Origin: Micropterus salmoides
Taxonomy: Eukaryota; Chordata; Actinopteri; Centrarchiformes; Centrarchidae
Length of the DNA stretch: 64,000 nt
Direction of reading: 5' to 3'
NCBI RefSeq assembly: GCF_014851395.1
Contig: NW_024040152.1
Span: 17,151,308-17,215,307 of the forward strand
Within the stretch, counting starts at the first letter, position 1; every line of letters starts with the position of its first letter. A model generated the notes under the pieces. It did not search any database and was not told the DNA's origin. It saw only the letters and a list, made by a program, of their open reading frames with translations. Below are positions 35,601 through 49,400 of this stretch, piece by piece. The position numbers were made by a program, and so were the translations under genes.

Positions 35601-37760
35601 AATAGAAACACAGTGTGGTATGTGCTGAAGTCCTTCGCAAAAACGGGACCTGTTGCACAGACAAGATGTGGGGAAAAAAGAGGGGAACAGCCAAAGGGAA
35701 AACATGAGCTCATAATGAAAATGATTTTGATTCATATGAAAAAGGTTTCACTCAATGTCAAAATAAAAACAGGTGTTTGTTAAGATTAGACTACATATCG
35801 ATATTTTGCTTTTTTGTGCAACACTGTCTAAATACAGTGTGAGAACATATGCCATGTTTTGTTTTGTTTTTTTTACAGTAAACGTAATCTGTGTGAAAGC
35901 AATTTCTCACCTGAATGTAGCGGGGACATGGCGGCCACCCAATAACCCAGCTGAGGAGCAATGTAGGTCAGACTGAGTTGGTTGCCCTCCCTCTGCACAT
36001 GACCCCAACTGCTCTTTATCCAGGCCCCTGCACGCACACAGACAAACACACAACCACAGAGCTTGAAGTCAAATTTACCAACAGTTATTCTGTATTAGTG
36101 CCACCTTCAGACTGCATTAGCCATAAAGTGACAACTGACAAGGCCTGCAGCAAACTCCCACCCTGTCATTAACTTAGTCTAGACAGCAGCACTCCACTAG
36201 GCTAGATGTATTATTATATTTGTTATATTTATATATTATTACATTTATTATTATATTTATATTTGTCAAGTGTAAGGATTAAGGATTTGTTAATGTGACA
36301 GAAGTGTACTTTGTACATTCTGCAAGTTAGATTTAAGACTTTAAAATACCACATATAATAATAATACAATTTATACTGACTAAAGTATGAAAGTATGATG
36401 GAAAACCAGTAGAGACGATACGGCCTATGATAATTTATTATTACATAAGCTTTTTCAGTACCTCCCAGCAGTATATAACAATAACTCCTAATGATTAAAT
36501 CAATAAAATTAATGTGACCTGTACACACATAAGAAACATTAGCTCCCATTAGAAACAATGAGGTTACAGCTACTGAAGCTGGCGGAAGTGACAGTGTTCG
36601 CTACAGGCCTGATGGTGCTGACATAAGCTCCACAAAAAAATGAATTGAACAGCCTCTGGCAGCACAATCCACAGATGAAACACTCCCACTTTTAGTTTAT
36701 TACTTCTCTCCCAGCAATGAGACACAAAAAATTTTTACAAATACATTTCTGGGTAAGAATTTTGCAAATTAAATTTAAGATTTTTTAATAATACCTTCTT
36801 TTTTGAGGAAACTGAATTCGCTTTTCAACCTGACTAATAGCTGGTAAAACGCAGATTCAAGCTCAGCAGTGTGAGGGGAGGAGTGTATTGGCAGTACCTA
36901 ACTCATCCACAGGGAGGCAGCATGCTCAGTCACTGGGAGCCTATGAATAGGAACACAATAGCAGCCCAGGCAGTGCAAATACCAAAAACCACAACAAAGC
37001 CTAAAGGCACTGCTTGATTCGCTCACAGTAAATCTGCTCCAAGAGGAAACATTCAGTAGTGCCTTCACACTTCCCCGCCTTTGGGTCTCAGGGCTAGCAT
37101 GGCGAGAGCGAATTTGTTTCTATGTTGATGCGCAGTTAAACAACATCAAGTAGTCAGGGAGCTGCATCAATCTTCAGCAGGGAGGAAACAAAAAGGCAAC
37201 CAGGAAATATATAGAGCTTGGAAAGGGTAACAAACATAATAAGGAGAAGAAACGTGCGAACAAAAAGGAGGCATGGAAGTAGAGATAAGGGAAAAGCCAG
37301 AAAAAGCAGAGGCAGAGAGAAATGAGAGAAGCTGTGACTCAGCAGAATACCCCCTCCGATTCATCCTGGTTCTGTCTGATTGTTTGCACAGGGGAGTCCT
37401 GACTGACCTGCTTACTGACATTTAATGATTCTGTTCTCACGCTTCCACACAATTAACCGCAGAGAATCCGGCGACTGCGTAGACACAATGCAAACACTTA
37501 TAATGTTAACACAGCCTTTATATTACTTAAGAAAAACTGACGTTGGATCCTTTTTTTTGTTCACTATAGTAGCCTGTTCTTTTGAAAAGCCTTATTTGCC
37601 TCACAAAACTCCTCTCAAGATGAAGGCGCGTCTGTTTCCAAATGACACACACCCCAACAGGTGAATTTGATCTGTTTGTACATGACATCATTTCACCTCA
37701 TGCTCCATTAACATGTACCAAACCATGAGAGGTTGTCAGTTATACAAGAGAAACAGGTTT

Positions 37761-37847
<87 letters not shown>

Positions 37848-40800
37848 CGTGCAGTCCATGTGTACTGTGTAAACAAAACTAGCTTGCGAGGGAGCTTTTT
37901 CAGCCTGAAATATTCCTCCACAAAGCCACCGGGTGGATTTCAAAGTACTTTCTTTGTGACTGTGTTTTTATCCTCAGTTTAACACATACATAACAACACA
38001 CAAACACAGACACACACATAACCGCTTAGTGAAGAAACTCATTGAGGAGCCGGGCCTTTCCGCCGTGTTATTTATTTGGAGGGTTGCTAAGGAACACGAG
38101 ATATAGCCCCGAGAAGGGTCCGGGGATGGCTTCTGTTGTGGAAATACTCCAGGCTGTGTGTAGGCTACAAGTGTGTGTGTTCTCTCAGCTTTTATCAAAA
38201 CGCTTTTATAAGGCTTAAATGCTGATACTTTGGGCACTTTAAACTGAGCCTTGAGATCCTTAAAACCATCACAAGAGAGAATATGGTCCAGATTTTAAAC
38301 AATGATTGGCCCAAATGCTAAGTAGGAACATTTTAAGGGTACATTTAGAGAAATGCTATCCTCATCACACATGCTGTTAGGACTAAACATGCTTAGACAT
38401 TTATCCCAGTGACAGATGGCCTATTATTCTTGTTAATGTCCATGTACTCTGACTCACATGTGGACTGCAGGAGTAGGTCGCAGTCTTATGGGCAACAACA
38501 GTTTTCTTTTTCCATGTTTAGAAAAAGTGTCTCTAAAAAGGATTTCCTTTTCCTTCCTATAATAAAGGGGTCGCTTTTAGTAGTGACAAACCCACAAAGA
38601 ACTTTCCCCCGACTCCACATTTGCCCTCAGCTCTACGGAAGGTTTCATCGTCTTTCAGTTCAGCTCAGCTGGTGAACAAAGTGGAACATTTAGCAGCTAA
38701 AGAGCCAGGGCCCGTATTCATAAAAAATCTTAATGCAAAGAGTAGCTCCTAGTGACAAAATTCTAAGAAAATTCTTAGAAATGTGGGCGTTTACTCTTAA
38801 AATTAAAGAAAAAAATCCTAGTAAAGAAAAAAGTAATTCAGAAAGCATCTTAACCCTTAAAAGAGGTCTTACGGTCACAATTGTTAGGAGCACGGACGAG
38901 GACTTTTAAGGGGCTTAAGAGTTTCTTTAGTAGACGAGAAAATGGCAGAAAGACGAAGAGGGAGAAGGAATGTGTTGCAGACAATGGATGACAGTGAGTT
39001 AATCAGACGCTATAGATTAGATCGTGCAGGGATCATGTTTGTGACTTATTAGAGACACGCTAACATCTCCGACACAGTGCAGGAATGCCATAGCGCCAGA
39101 AATGAAAGTAATCACTACATTACGATATTTGGCAACTGGGAAAATGCAACAATGCATCAGCAAAATTACAGCACTTTCAGAACCTCTTATTGTGTCGCAG
39201 TTCATTCCGTTTCCACTGGACATTCCCACCTTGCAGGCTCAAAAAACTGCATTTATGAATATAGCAGGCTTCCCTGGTGTGCTAATAGTTTGTGCTATAC
39301 GCTCCCACGTCTGCTTCTTGCCCCTTGCTGTGACACCCAGCCTGAAGTTTCCTTTTAGAATGGCCTTGTGTTCATCCACTAACTGGGCTAACAGTAAACA
39401 CTGTTCCTCTGTCCAGTTGGGCTTTCTCGCCCTTCTTGGTTTTGATTCCATGTTTGATACATTAAAACCAACATTCACTAAACACCACTTAAATAGACAT
39501 GTCACCAATCAGTGTAATTGGAAAGAGTGGAACAATTTTTTATCATTCTAAGCCAATCAAATACCTTATAGGAAATTAACAGCATGGTAAATAAAAAGAG
39601 GATTTATATACACATAAACAATCAAAACCCTCGTCATGTAAGGAGAGTGAAGAAAAACTACAAGGATGCTTTGATGCTACTGACTGGTCTGTGTTCCATT
39701 CAGATAATTTGAATATTGAGTATTGTGATGCAGTGACTGGGTACATTGACTTTTGCATGGATTTCTGTGTTCCAAAAAAGGTAATAAAACGGTATGCTAG
39801 TCAGAACTCGTGGTACAACGGGTGATGTGAATAGGAAAATACAACAGCGGGCCGTGGCTTTTAAATCAGGTAAAGCTGCTGCTTACAAGTTGTCCAGATA
39901 TTCTTTGGAGCGGGCAATTAAAGCTGCTAAACGAGGCTATGGAGCTAAGATAGAGGGACATTTCATGGAGGCGGACCCACAATGTATGTGGCAAGGGTTA
40001 AATTCTATCACCGCTTGGAAACCTAAAGGAGGACCCATTACTAATGATGATCTATCCTTGCCAAACAAATTAAACGAGTTTTATTGTCGTTTTGAAATTG
40101 GAAATGTTGAACCTGTTATTTTTTCCTGCTTGTAATGAGCTTTACCATCATTCAGGAGGACGTTCAGAGGATTTTGTCCAGGACGAAGTCAAGAAGGCAC
40201 TGTATTCCTCCTCGTGTCCTTAAATTGTGCTCTGAGCAACTTAGTCCTGTTCTGACTGATCTTTTCAACATGTCACTTGCGGGGTGCACTGAATGAGACA
40301 CCTGAATGACTATCAGCCAGTGGCCCTCACATCTGTCCTGATGGTTGGTGTTGGACTTTATTAAAGATCAAATCCCTGTGTCTGTGGACCCACTACAATT
40401 TGCATATAGGAAAAACAGAAGTGTCGAGGACGCCATTTCTTTTGCTTTGAACTCTGTCTACAAGCATCTAGATGTACATAAATCATATGCTAGAATGCTA
40501 TTTATAGAATACAGTTCGGCTTTTAATTCAATGGTCCCAACAAAGCTCTCTCACAAATTGAAATGTCTTGGACTCGATGATGCCATTTGTGAATGGATTT
40601 TTAATTTTCAAAGGTCAAAATCAATGGTTGTATTTCAGATGAGTTGTATGTTAGCACTGGTTCACCGCAGGGGTGTATCTTGATCCCCCTATTGTTCACA
40701 TTGTATATTCATGACCTTGAAGCATCCAATGCTAATAATGTGATAATCAAATATGCCGATGATACAACTATGATTAGTTCAAACGATAAATCTCATTATC

Positions 40801-41624
40801 GCGAGGAGGTGGAGAATGTTGTTCAATGGAGCAAGGAAAATAACTTGCTTTTGAACACTTCAAAAACATGTGAACTTATTATTGATTTTTGTCACAATAG
40901 GAATCATGTGCCTATTACTATCCATGATTCCGATGTGCAGATTACTGAGAAATGTGAATCTTTAGGTGTGACTCTTTCGCATGATTTGAACTGGAGCTCT
41001 AATACGACTAATATTGCTAAGAAAGCGAGACAGCGCCTCTTCTTTTTACGTAGGCTTCGAGAGTTCACTCAAAATACTAAGATTCTTTTGAACTTTTACT
41101 ATTGTGTAATTGAGGGTGTCCTGACTAGTTGTATTACTGTGTGGTTTGGTAATCTCACATTGAAAGAGAAGAACTCTTTGAACAAAGTTGTTTGCTCAGC
41201 CAGCAGGATCACTGGCTGTACTCTGCCGCTCCTGGAGGTTACATATAAAGCTAGACTTTTGAATCAAGCTTTAAAACTTGCTAATGATGCTTTAGGCCAT
41301 CCTGCAGGGGCCTTCTTTGAGATGCTTCCCTCAGGGAGAAGGTATCGCTCTGTCAAACGTTCTACCGATCGCCATTTCAACAGTTTTTTTCCTCCAAGCT
41401 GTGATCACTTTAAACAAAGCACTTTAAATTAGGCACTTTATATCTTATGGATGGATTTTATTGAATAGTGTTTTATTACTGAGTTTTATGTGGCAATTGC
41501 TTGTCTGTTTTATGTTATGTCTTTTAGGTTTTTTATGTGGTGACATTGCACTTTGAGCTTCTTGCATATTCTTTTCCAATGTGGTTTTATACTGCAAATG
41601 GCTAATAAAGTGAATCTGAATATA

Positions 41625-41687
<63 letters not shown>

Positions 41688-43378
41688 AACGGTCAAATAG
41701 GAAATATTACGCATGTAATTTCCAAAGTGAAGCCTTAGAATTCTTTTTTTTCCTTCTTGGACAACCAACCAATCACAGTCTTCAAAAGATTGTGTCATAC
41801 ATAGCAACGGGGTCAACCCCACCTCCTCACTAAGATGAAAGTTTTTGTCTTTTCCTTTCTCAGAGTTGCTCTCAGATAAGTCACTGATTGCTCTTAAGTG
41901 AAGACTCCTACGTAAAAGTTTTTAAGCTAAATTAAGAGCTTTCTGAGAGGATTAAACACAACTCCTAATGAAGGCTAATTTTGCTCTGTTCCTGCTGGAC
42001 ATTTAAACACCGAACTGTTTGCTAACAAGTCAACTTAAAGCTTGTTTCTTCTGCCCCCTAATGGCCAATTGCTGCAGATTATTCCATTTCACTACTAGAC
42101 AATTATTTGACTAAATGTTTCCACTCTACATCAAATAACCCAGACAGACCTTTCTCCTGCACTGGCACGGCACAAATGTAATGTGGAGATACAGTAGATC
42201 TGGAAATGTGACACTAATGTACATAGACAAGGATGTTTTGTAGCGCAGACACGTCTGACTCAACTGATGACCTAATCATTGTCTTTCAGTTCAGCCTGTC
42301 CAAGAAGAACTGGGTGTGTCACAGTGCGGGACGTCTGACACACAGATTTAGGATTGCTGAAATAAATCGGTGGGTCCTGAGAGGCCTGAAGGTGCTCAAC
42401 TGTAGGAGCCAGCACAACAAAGCCCTTTGCTATTGTTTAGTTCAGTTTAGGATTTAACTGAGCTCCAGAAGATTATGCTTCCTTGGTCCAATCTTATGAT
42501 GTGAAGCAGTATTTATGTTTTGATTTGCAGATTAATGTGGCCCCGCCTCATTCATTGCTCTGACACAGTGTCACAAGTGGCAGCACTGTTTGAATATGCA
42601 TTTGGTTTGTAGTAGCTCTCATTTACATTTAAGTAAATATATTACAGCACTGCACTATTAAAAGATGTCGGTTATTTTTCAGAAAAAATAGTGGATGATA
42701 CAAACACAGATATTTAAACGAGAGAACACCTTATGCTTAGAAAGTTAAAAACGTGTTTCTGTCAGTACATACCCAAGCGCGGGTCAAATCTCCAAGCAGG
42801 GATGTGATCATTTTCCTTCAGGCCACTGTCAGCCGGCAGGGGGACGGAAACCGTGATTGGCTCATTCACCTGCAGCTCCACTCCGTCGCTGGCCAATAAG
42901 TGAACGGAGATAGCTGCTACAGGAGTCAACTCGGAACTCTTCTTGGTCCCTGTGAGAGAAACAGGAGAGTGTAAGAGAGAAAAACACAGCAAAAAGGAAA
43001 GGCAGTGACAATAAGGTGCAAAAGGAAGGGGAGCAGTGAAAGCAGTGTGGGGGGGGCACAACATAAAAAAAAAAAACAGATAAAAGGAGACTTGTCAGGG
43101 GAAAGACAGACAGGAAAGAAAACAAGGAAAAGACAGGAAAGAAGGAAGCAGGGTAGAGAGTGAAAAAACTGAGAGGCTGAGGGTGGAAACTGTCAAAGCT
43201 CAAGTATGCTTGTGCTGCCTGGAGGGAGAAGGTACATACTGTGGGGAGGGGGACCTTTTGAGGGGTATTCAAGCTGAAGGAGGAAGGGAGGACACAAATT
43301 CATACAACACACATACATCAAGAAGTGGATGAGACCGCCTGAAAGCGTGCGGGCACGGGGTTGTGATAGACAAGAGAG

Positions 43379-43422
<44 letters not shown>

Positions 43423-46400
43423 GGTTATTGTGTTTCAGGAGGTCAGACAGAAAAGCCTCTCCAGGGTACAGTCTCTGATATACTCCTTCTCTTCACTCCC
43501 CACCCCCTCTCAGCAGCCTTCTCCCGCTGTCGCCCGACTCTTCCTATCCTCTGCCCTATTTCCACAGTCGAGTCTTAAAACTCTTTTGTGCTGTTACCAT
43601 CGGCCAGTCTGAGCCTCACCTGTGCCGTTGCTGCTGAGGACCTGCAGGTGGGGAAAGTACTGGATGTGTGAGGGGGTGCTGGCCACGGTGAGCAACGCAG
43701 TTAGGTTGGCGTAGGATGTGTTGGAAGGAAGACTCAGAGCTCTGCGCTGGAAATGAACACTGGGCTGATGCCTCAAACCTTGGGGAGTGACAGACAGACA
43801 GACGTCAGGTTGAATGTATTTCTAGTGTTGTTAAAGATTTTTTTGGGCATTTCTCTGACTTTTTCCGTGCGAGGTCCCTATTGAAACTGTACATTATTTC
43901 TTTTTTTCTGCAAAGTAAGCTCAATTTTGGGGGCCTAAACATACCCGAAAACTCAAACTTTGCACACATGTCAGAAGTGGTGAAAAATTTCGTATTTTAT
44001 GGATTTCGCGCATGGGCGTGGCAAAATGACTCGTTAGCGCCACCTAGAAAATTGGAAAAAATTAGCCCCTCGTCCACGTTCAACCTACATGCACGAAATT
44101 TTCTGGGGACATGTATCATGTCCAGACGCACAAAAAAGCCTCAAGAACCCATATCCTAAACCCAACAGGAAGTCGGCCATTTTGATTTTTACAGCCTTTT
44201 GTGGATGGACGCACTACTGTAAGCTCGCACGCCCTGAACACATGTTGTACATGTGTTCAGGGCGGGACTCTCATCCTACATGTACACTTTGGTCCAGATG
44301 TGAGCATGTACACTGAAGTTACAACAACTTCCTGTTTCATGGCGAATCATCGACGCCACAGACACGCCCATTGACGAAAACTCGCAAATAGCACAACTTA
44401 TCGTCAATGCCTTTAGAAGGCACAGCAGAAATCTGACGTCGATCCGACTAAATCCCTAGGAGGAGTTCGTTAAAGTACGAAGTGTGTAAATCATCCAAAA
44501 ATGGCTGTAAAATTCAAAATGGCCGACTTCCTGTTGACTTTAGGGTATGGGTTCTTGAGGCTTTTTTGTGCGTCTTGATATGATACATGTCCCCAGAAAA
44601 TTTCGTGCATGTAGGTTGAACGTCAACGAGGGGCAAATTTTTTTCAATTTTCTAGGTGGCGCTAGCGAGTCATTCTGCCACGCCCATGCGCGAAACCCAT
44701 AAAATACAAAATTTTTCACCAGTCCTGACATGTGTGCAAAGTTTGGTGAGTTTTCGAGTATGCTAAGGTCCCCAAAATGGAGCTTACTTTGCAGAAAAAA
44801 GAAAAATATAATCTTAGCAAATTCAATAGGGACCTCGCACAGTCGTGCTCGGGCCCTAATTAAGAGATGTGTAAAAAATATTTTTGGTTCATTTTGAAAC
44901 TATGGCGGAGCAAATTAGACTATGGCGGGCCGCCATATGGCGGGCGATCAGAGCCATACCGGCAGAGGAGGACCAACAAGGGTTTTACTCCCGTTACTTT
45001 CTCATTCCAAAGAAAGGAAGCTCATCGCTTCGGCCCATTTTAGATCTCTGTGTGTTAAACAAACACCTACGAAAATACACGTTCAGGATGTTAACACACA
45101 AGTGCTCTGCCGTTCTATCCGTCCGGGAGATTGGTTTGTAACAATTGATCTCTCGGACATATTTTCACGTCGACATTTATCCAGCACACAGAAAATTTCT
45201 CAGGTTTGCTCATCAGGTCAGCTCTTACGAATACCAAGCCATCCCATTCGGGCTGTCATTAGCACCAAGGGTGTTCAGCAAGTGTGTGGAGGCAGCGCTG
45301 TCTCCGTTAAGGAACAGCAGCATCAGAATATTCTCGTACTTAGACGATTAACTGATGTTCATGCTCGTGGGAGCAGGCGGTCAGGGATTCCACTACGGTG
45401 GTAGCTCACCTCAGGGATCTCGGGTTCAATGTAAACAGGGTAAAAAGCCGAGTGGAACCCGTACAATGTACAAAATATCTGGGTCTCAACATAAACTCCC
45501 TCTCTTATCGCATCGCGCTATCAGAGAGGTGGCTGGCATCTCTCACACATTGTCTGTCCCTCTTCAGGCTGGGAAATGTCTCGTTCAGATTGTGCCTGCG
45601 CCTGCTCGGCCTCATGGCTTCTGTGATTTCGATTGTACATCAGGGGCTACTAATGATGAGGGATTTTCAACGTTGGGTGGCTGCATTACGGCTGTGTCCA
45701 TGCCATCACATCAGCCGCTGGGTGAAAATAACACCCGTGTGTGTGGCGGCTCTCGCAACAGGTGTCCTGCAGGGGGCGGTGTCGGCCAGGGTAACCATGA
45801 CAACAGACGCCTCCCAGTTGGGTTGGGGGGGCGACCATGTCGGGCAGGGCTGCGAATGGCGTTTGGGGCCCGAAGCTGGCTCAGGCTCACATAAATGTAT
45901 TGGAACTGTGGGCAGTATTCCTTGCATTGAAACATTTTCTGAACTTTCTCCAGGATCGCCATGTCCATGTGAAAACAGACAACTCCACTGTGGTGTCGTA
46001 CATCAACCGTCAGGGCGGCACGTGCTCACTACAGTTACACAGGTTAGCCCGAAGGGTGATATTATGGAGCAGCACCAGAATCCTGTCCCTTCGAGCAACA
46101 CATGTGCCACAAGTTTTGAACAGTGGGGCAGATCTCCTGTTGCGGGGGAACCCATTGCATGGAGAATGGACTCTCCACACGCAACTGGTGGATCAAATTT
46201 GGCAGAGATTCAGCTGGGCAGCCATAGATCTCTTTGCCTCGCCCATGGCCGAGAGTGCTGCTCTATGCATTTGCCCCTCTCAGCCTAATCTCCCCCACCC
46301 TGGTCAGTCAGAGAGCAGGGGTGGTCACTGGATCCTGGTGGCGCCACGGTGGCCATCCAAGCATTGGGTCGCAGAGAAAATCCAGCTTCTGGCAGGCGAG

Positions 46401-49400
46401 CCCTGGCCTCTCCCCATACGCAGGGATCTTCTGTCCCAGGCGCATGGGGAAATCTACCACCCCCATCCAGACCGCGTAGCACTCTGGGCTTGGCCAGTGA
46501 AAGGTTGAATCTGAATGCTGCTGGCCTACCTGAACAGGTCATTGACACCATTCAGAGTGTAAGAGCCTCCTCCACTCCTCCGCCTTGAGACGCTCCATTC
46601 ATTTTCAGTGATCTGTGGTTGATGTGTTGTGCTTCCTACAAGACCTGGTGGACAAGGGGAGGGCCTTTTCTAAAGTTAAGGTGTATCTGGCGGCCATCTC
46701 AGCTTGTCATGTGGGATTTGGGGATAAGCCAGTGGGGCAGCATCTTTTGGTCTGTTGCTTTATGAAGGGTGAACGTCGCAAACTCCCCGTCTCCAGGCCT
46801 CTGGTTCCTCTGTGGGATCTGTCACTTGTGTTGGATGCCCTCTCTCATCACCCATTTGAGCCTATACAGGCGGTGGGGGTATGAAATTTGTTTCACTGAA
46901 AATTTACTGTTGGCCCCTAACCACAGCGAAGCGGGTGAGTGACTTGCAGGCCTTGTCTGTCATCCCGTCCTGCTTGTAGTTTGCTCCTGGGCTCACAAAG
47001 GCCTGCCTGCGGCCCAATCCAGCCTTTGTACCTAAGGTGGTGGAGTCAGCCTACAGGTGTCCCACAGTGGAGCTTGTGGCTTTCCATCCCCCTCAATTTG
47101 CATCAGTGGAGGAGGAGAGACTTAACACATTGTGCCCAGTGCGGACTCCGCAGGTGTATGTAAGTAGGACAGCTGGATTTAGGAAAGATGATCATCTGTT
47201 TGTGTCTTGGGCTGTCCCCCACAAAGGCAAGCCAGTGTCCCGCCAGTGGCTGTCCCACTGACGTTGTGTCATTGGAGCTTCCATAGTTGGTCACGCTGAG
47301 GCGATTCCCATAGTGAAGCACCTCACTCTGTTATCAAAGAACTGGGGATTACGTTATGTAACCCAAAGTTGTCAAATGCTCATACAAAATGCGTAGTAAA
47401 ATGCAGGGGAATATCACACAAGTGTATATTAACCCAGTGTGTTTGTGGGCTGGTTATGTATATAAAAATGTAAAATATACATGTCATAGTTGTAAGGCAA
47501 ACTATACAAAACAGAGATCAATTAAAACTACTAGTTTTTCTACTTCAGTTGTCCTATTAAAGTAAAAGGAAAAATATTAAGTTATGAGGTTTTCACCTGA
47601 CAGCAAGTCCATCCCGCACACTGATGTTGTTTAGGGATGTTTTACAAGGCAATTTTCTACTCCTGGTCTTCACCTAATGCCTATTTATAAATTCAGCCAT
47701 CAAATTGGGCATAATGGAGGTAGCTCCAGATCGATCCAGTAGAGATAATGCCTGGCTTGACTTCTTCTCTCGGCCAGTGTGATGCTTCTCTCTGATATTT
47801 TGCTGCGCAATTAATCGTTCCCTTTTCATTTCTCCCCACTGCTGCCTCCAATCCAGTCTCTGCCTGCTATTAACAAATTATAGATTAAGTGCAACAAACT
47901 ATTTAAAAAAAGCTGCATGTAGCTGGACTCTGCAAGGTGATGTCACAGTGGTACGACTGAGTGCACATTCCTGAGCAGTGACACACGGCCGCAGCTGTAT
48001 ACGAGTGTTCGCTGTGTTTCTAGCTGCACTCGACAATTTTGGCGCTGCAGTGTGTGCATCTTTTAACTTTCAGGCTTGTTCTTGAAATTCAGGTGTGGTA
48101 TTTCCCGTCTGCGGCTCTGTTTTGTGAAAGGAAATGACCCTGTTTCTGTTCTTTGTGTGCTCCCTTCCTCAATTCCTCTCGTCTTTTTTCCCTCCACTTT
48201 TCTCACCTCATCTGTTCCTCCTTCTGTTGGACACCGCTCTGCCCATCCCCCTTTCTCTCCAACTGCCCCACCCACAACCCCACTTTCCAGCACATACTGT
48301 ATCCTCTTCCTCCTCTTCCCCCTCTTTTATTCTCTTTCCTCGTGCCACATGCCAAGGTTTATCACTCCCCTGGGCGCCCAAGTTCATAACATCATGACAG
48401 AGTGTGTCGGACAGAGGGCAGAAAATAGGCTCCACTCAGGCACGTGCTGTGGGCAGTGAGTACTTCAGAGGTTTACATGATAATGGTGTATGTATATTTA
48501 TGTATCTGTGAAGTTTTTTTTTTTAGTCAGACAACACAGCTGACACATTAAATTACTCCCTTGTCATTCACAGACACACAAAGGACACAGCAGACAAAGA
48601 GACTATATTGATTCTGCCTGAGTGAGAAAGCCTTATCTAATACAATTACACACACCTTAACAAAGAGGCAGCCTAACAAAGACAGTCTCATGATTTATTA
48701 TTTGTGTGTGTGTCTGTGTCTGTGTGTGTGTGGTGGAGAAGGGTGAATTTTTCATTGTCTCTTCTATCAGACCTTACTCAACAGTAGGCCATTTAACGTA
48801 GTGGTTCTGTTAATTATTTTCATCAAAGACAAATATGTGAATTTATCAGTGTTTATTTTTGTTATTTAAATGAGTGAAAATCAAATATACAAAAACTTGG
48901 GTTTTTGTATACTTGCTGACATTTTTGCACAAAAACACAGTCAGCAGCTTAGTTATGTGTTCTATTGAATATATATATATAACCTATTGTTTATACTGAT
49001 CAGTTTACTGTGAACTATAGTGATCAACGTGTTCTTGCAGCTGAAAACACAAAACTTTTGGATACGTGGAAATCTGGGTGAAAATTGAGAATGAAAGTTT
49101 ATTCTTGCTCATGAAAAGGATTTAGCAAAACAATCTCACCACGAGATCCTTTAGTAGTTCTTCTAAAGCTATCCATCGCATGACACGACCTTCCTCGGCA
49201 GACAGAATTTGCCCAGTTGTCGTCGGATTGTAGATTAATTGTTTAAATATCCATTTTAAAAGCCCTCTCACCAACGTTAGCTTCATTTTTGTTAGAATTT
49301 AAGTTCAAGCTCAACTACATCTGCTGAGGAAGACAAAGCGTGAAATGATCAAAAGCTCCAGTACAGCTACTAATTGCCCTTGTGGAGAGATTGTTTTAAA

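Larger units (their letters stand above)
38706..41950. mobile_element. Harbinger-like DNA transposon, broken and split by a LINE
   Basis: The left end GGGCCCGTATTCATAAAAAATC is typical of fish Harbinger-type elements. Inside lies a PIF/Harbinger transposase remnant on plus and, facing it, a Myb/SANT-like protein remnant on minus, the two-gene arrangement of Harbinger. Sequence resembling the far flank of the Myb gene (CCAACCAATCACAGTC..., then CTCTTAAG/AAGAGCTTTC-rich terminus) appears only after the LINE at 39620-41622, so the LINE seems to have landed inside the element. The exact right end near 41950 is uncertain and no target duplication was verified. Confidence 0.6.

Noticed and set aside
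37713..37982. Open frame with a long Cys-Val repeat and its antisense Thr-His repeat
   Set aside because: It is a translation of a GT microsatellite.
43881..44731. Two similar short open frames on opposite strands
   Set aside because: They are the two arms of the inverted-repeat element read in opposite directions, not genes.
48063..48459. Overlapping open frames on both strands
   Set aside because: They come from a pyrimidine-rich low-complexity tract without stops; no conserved protein is seen.
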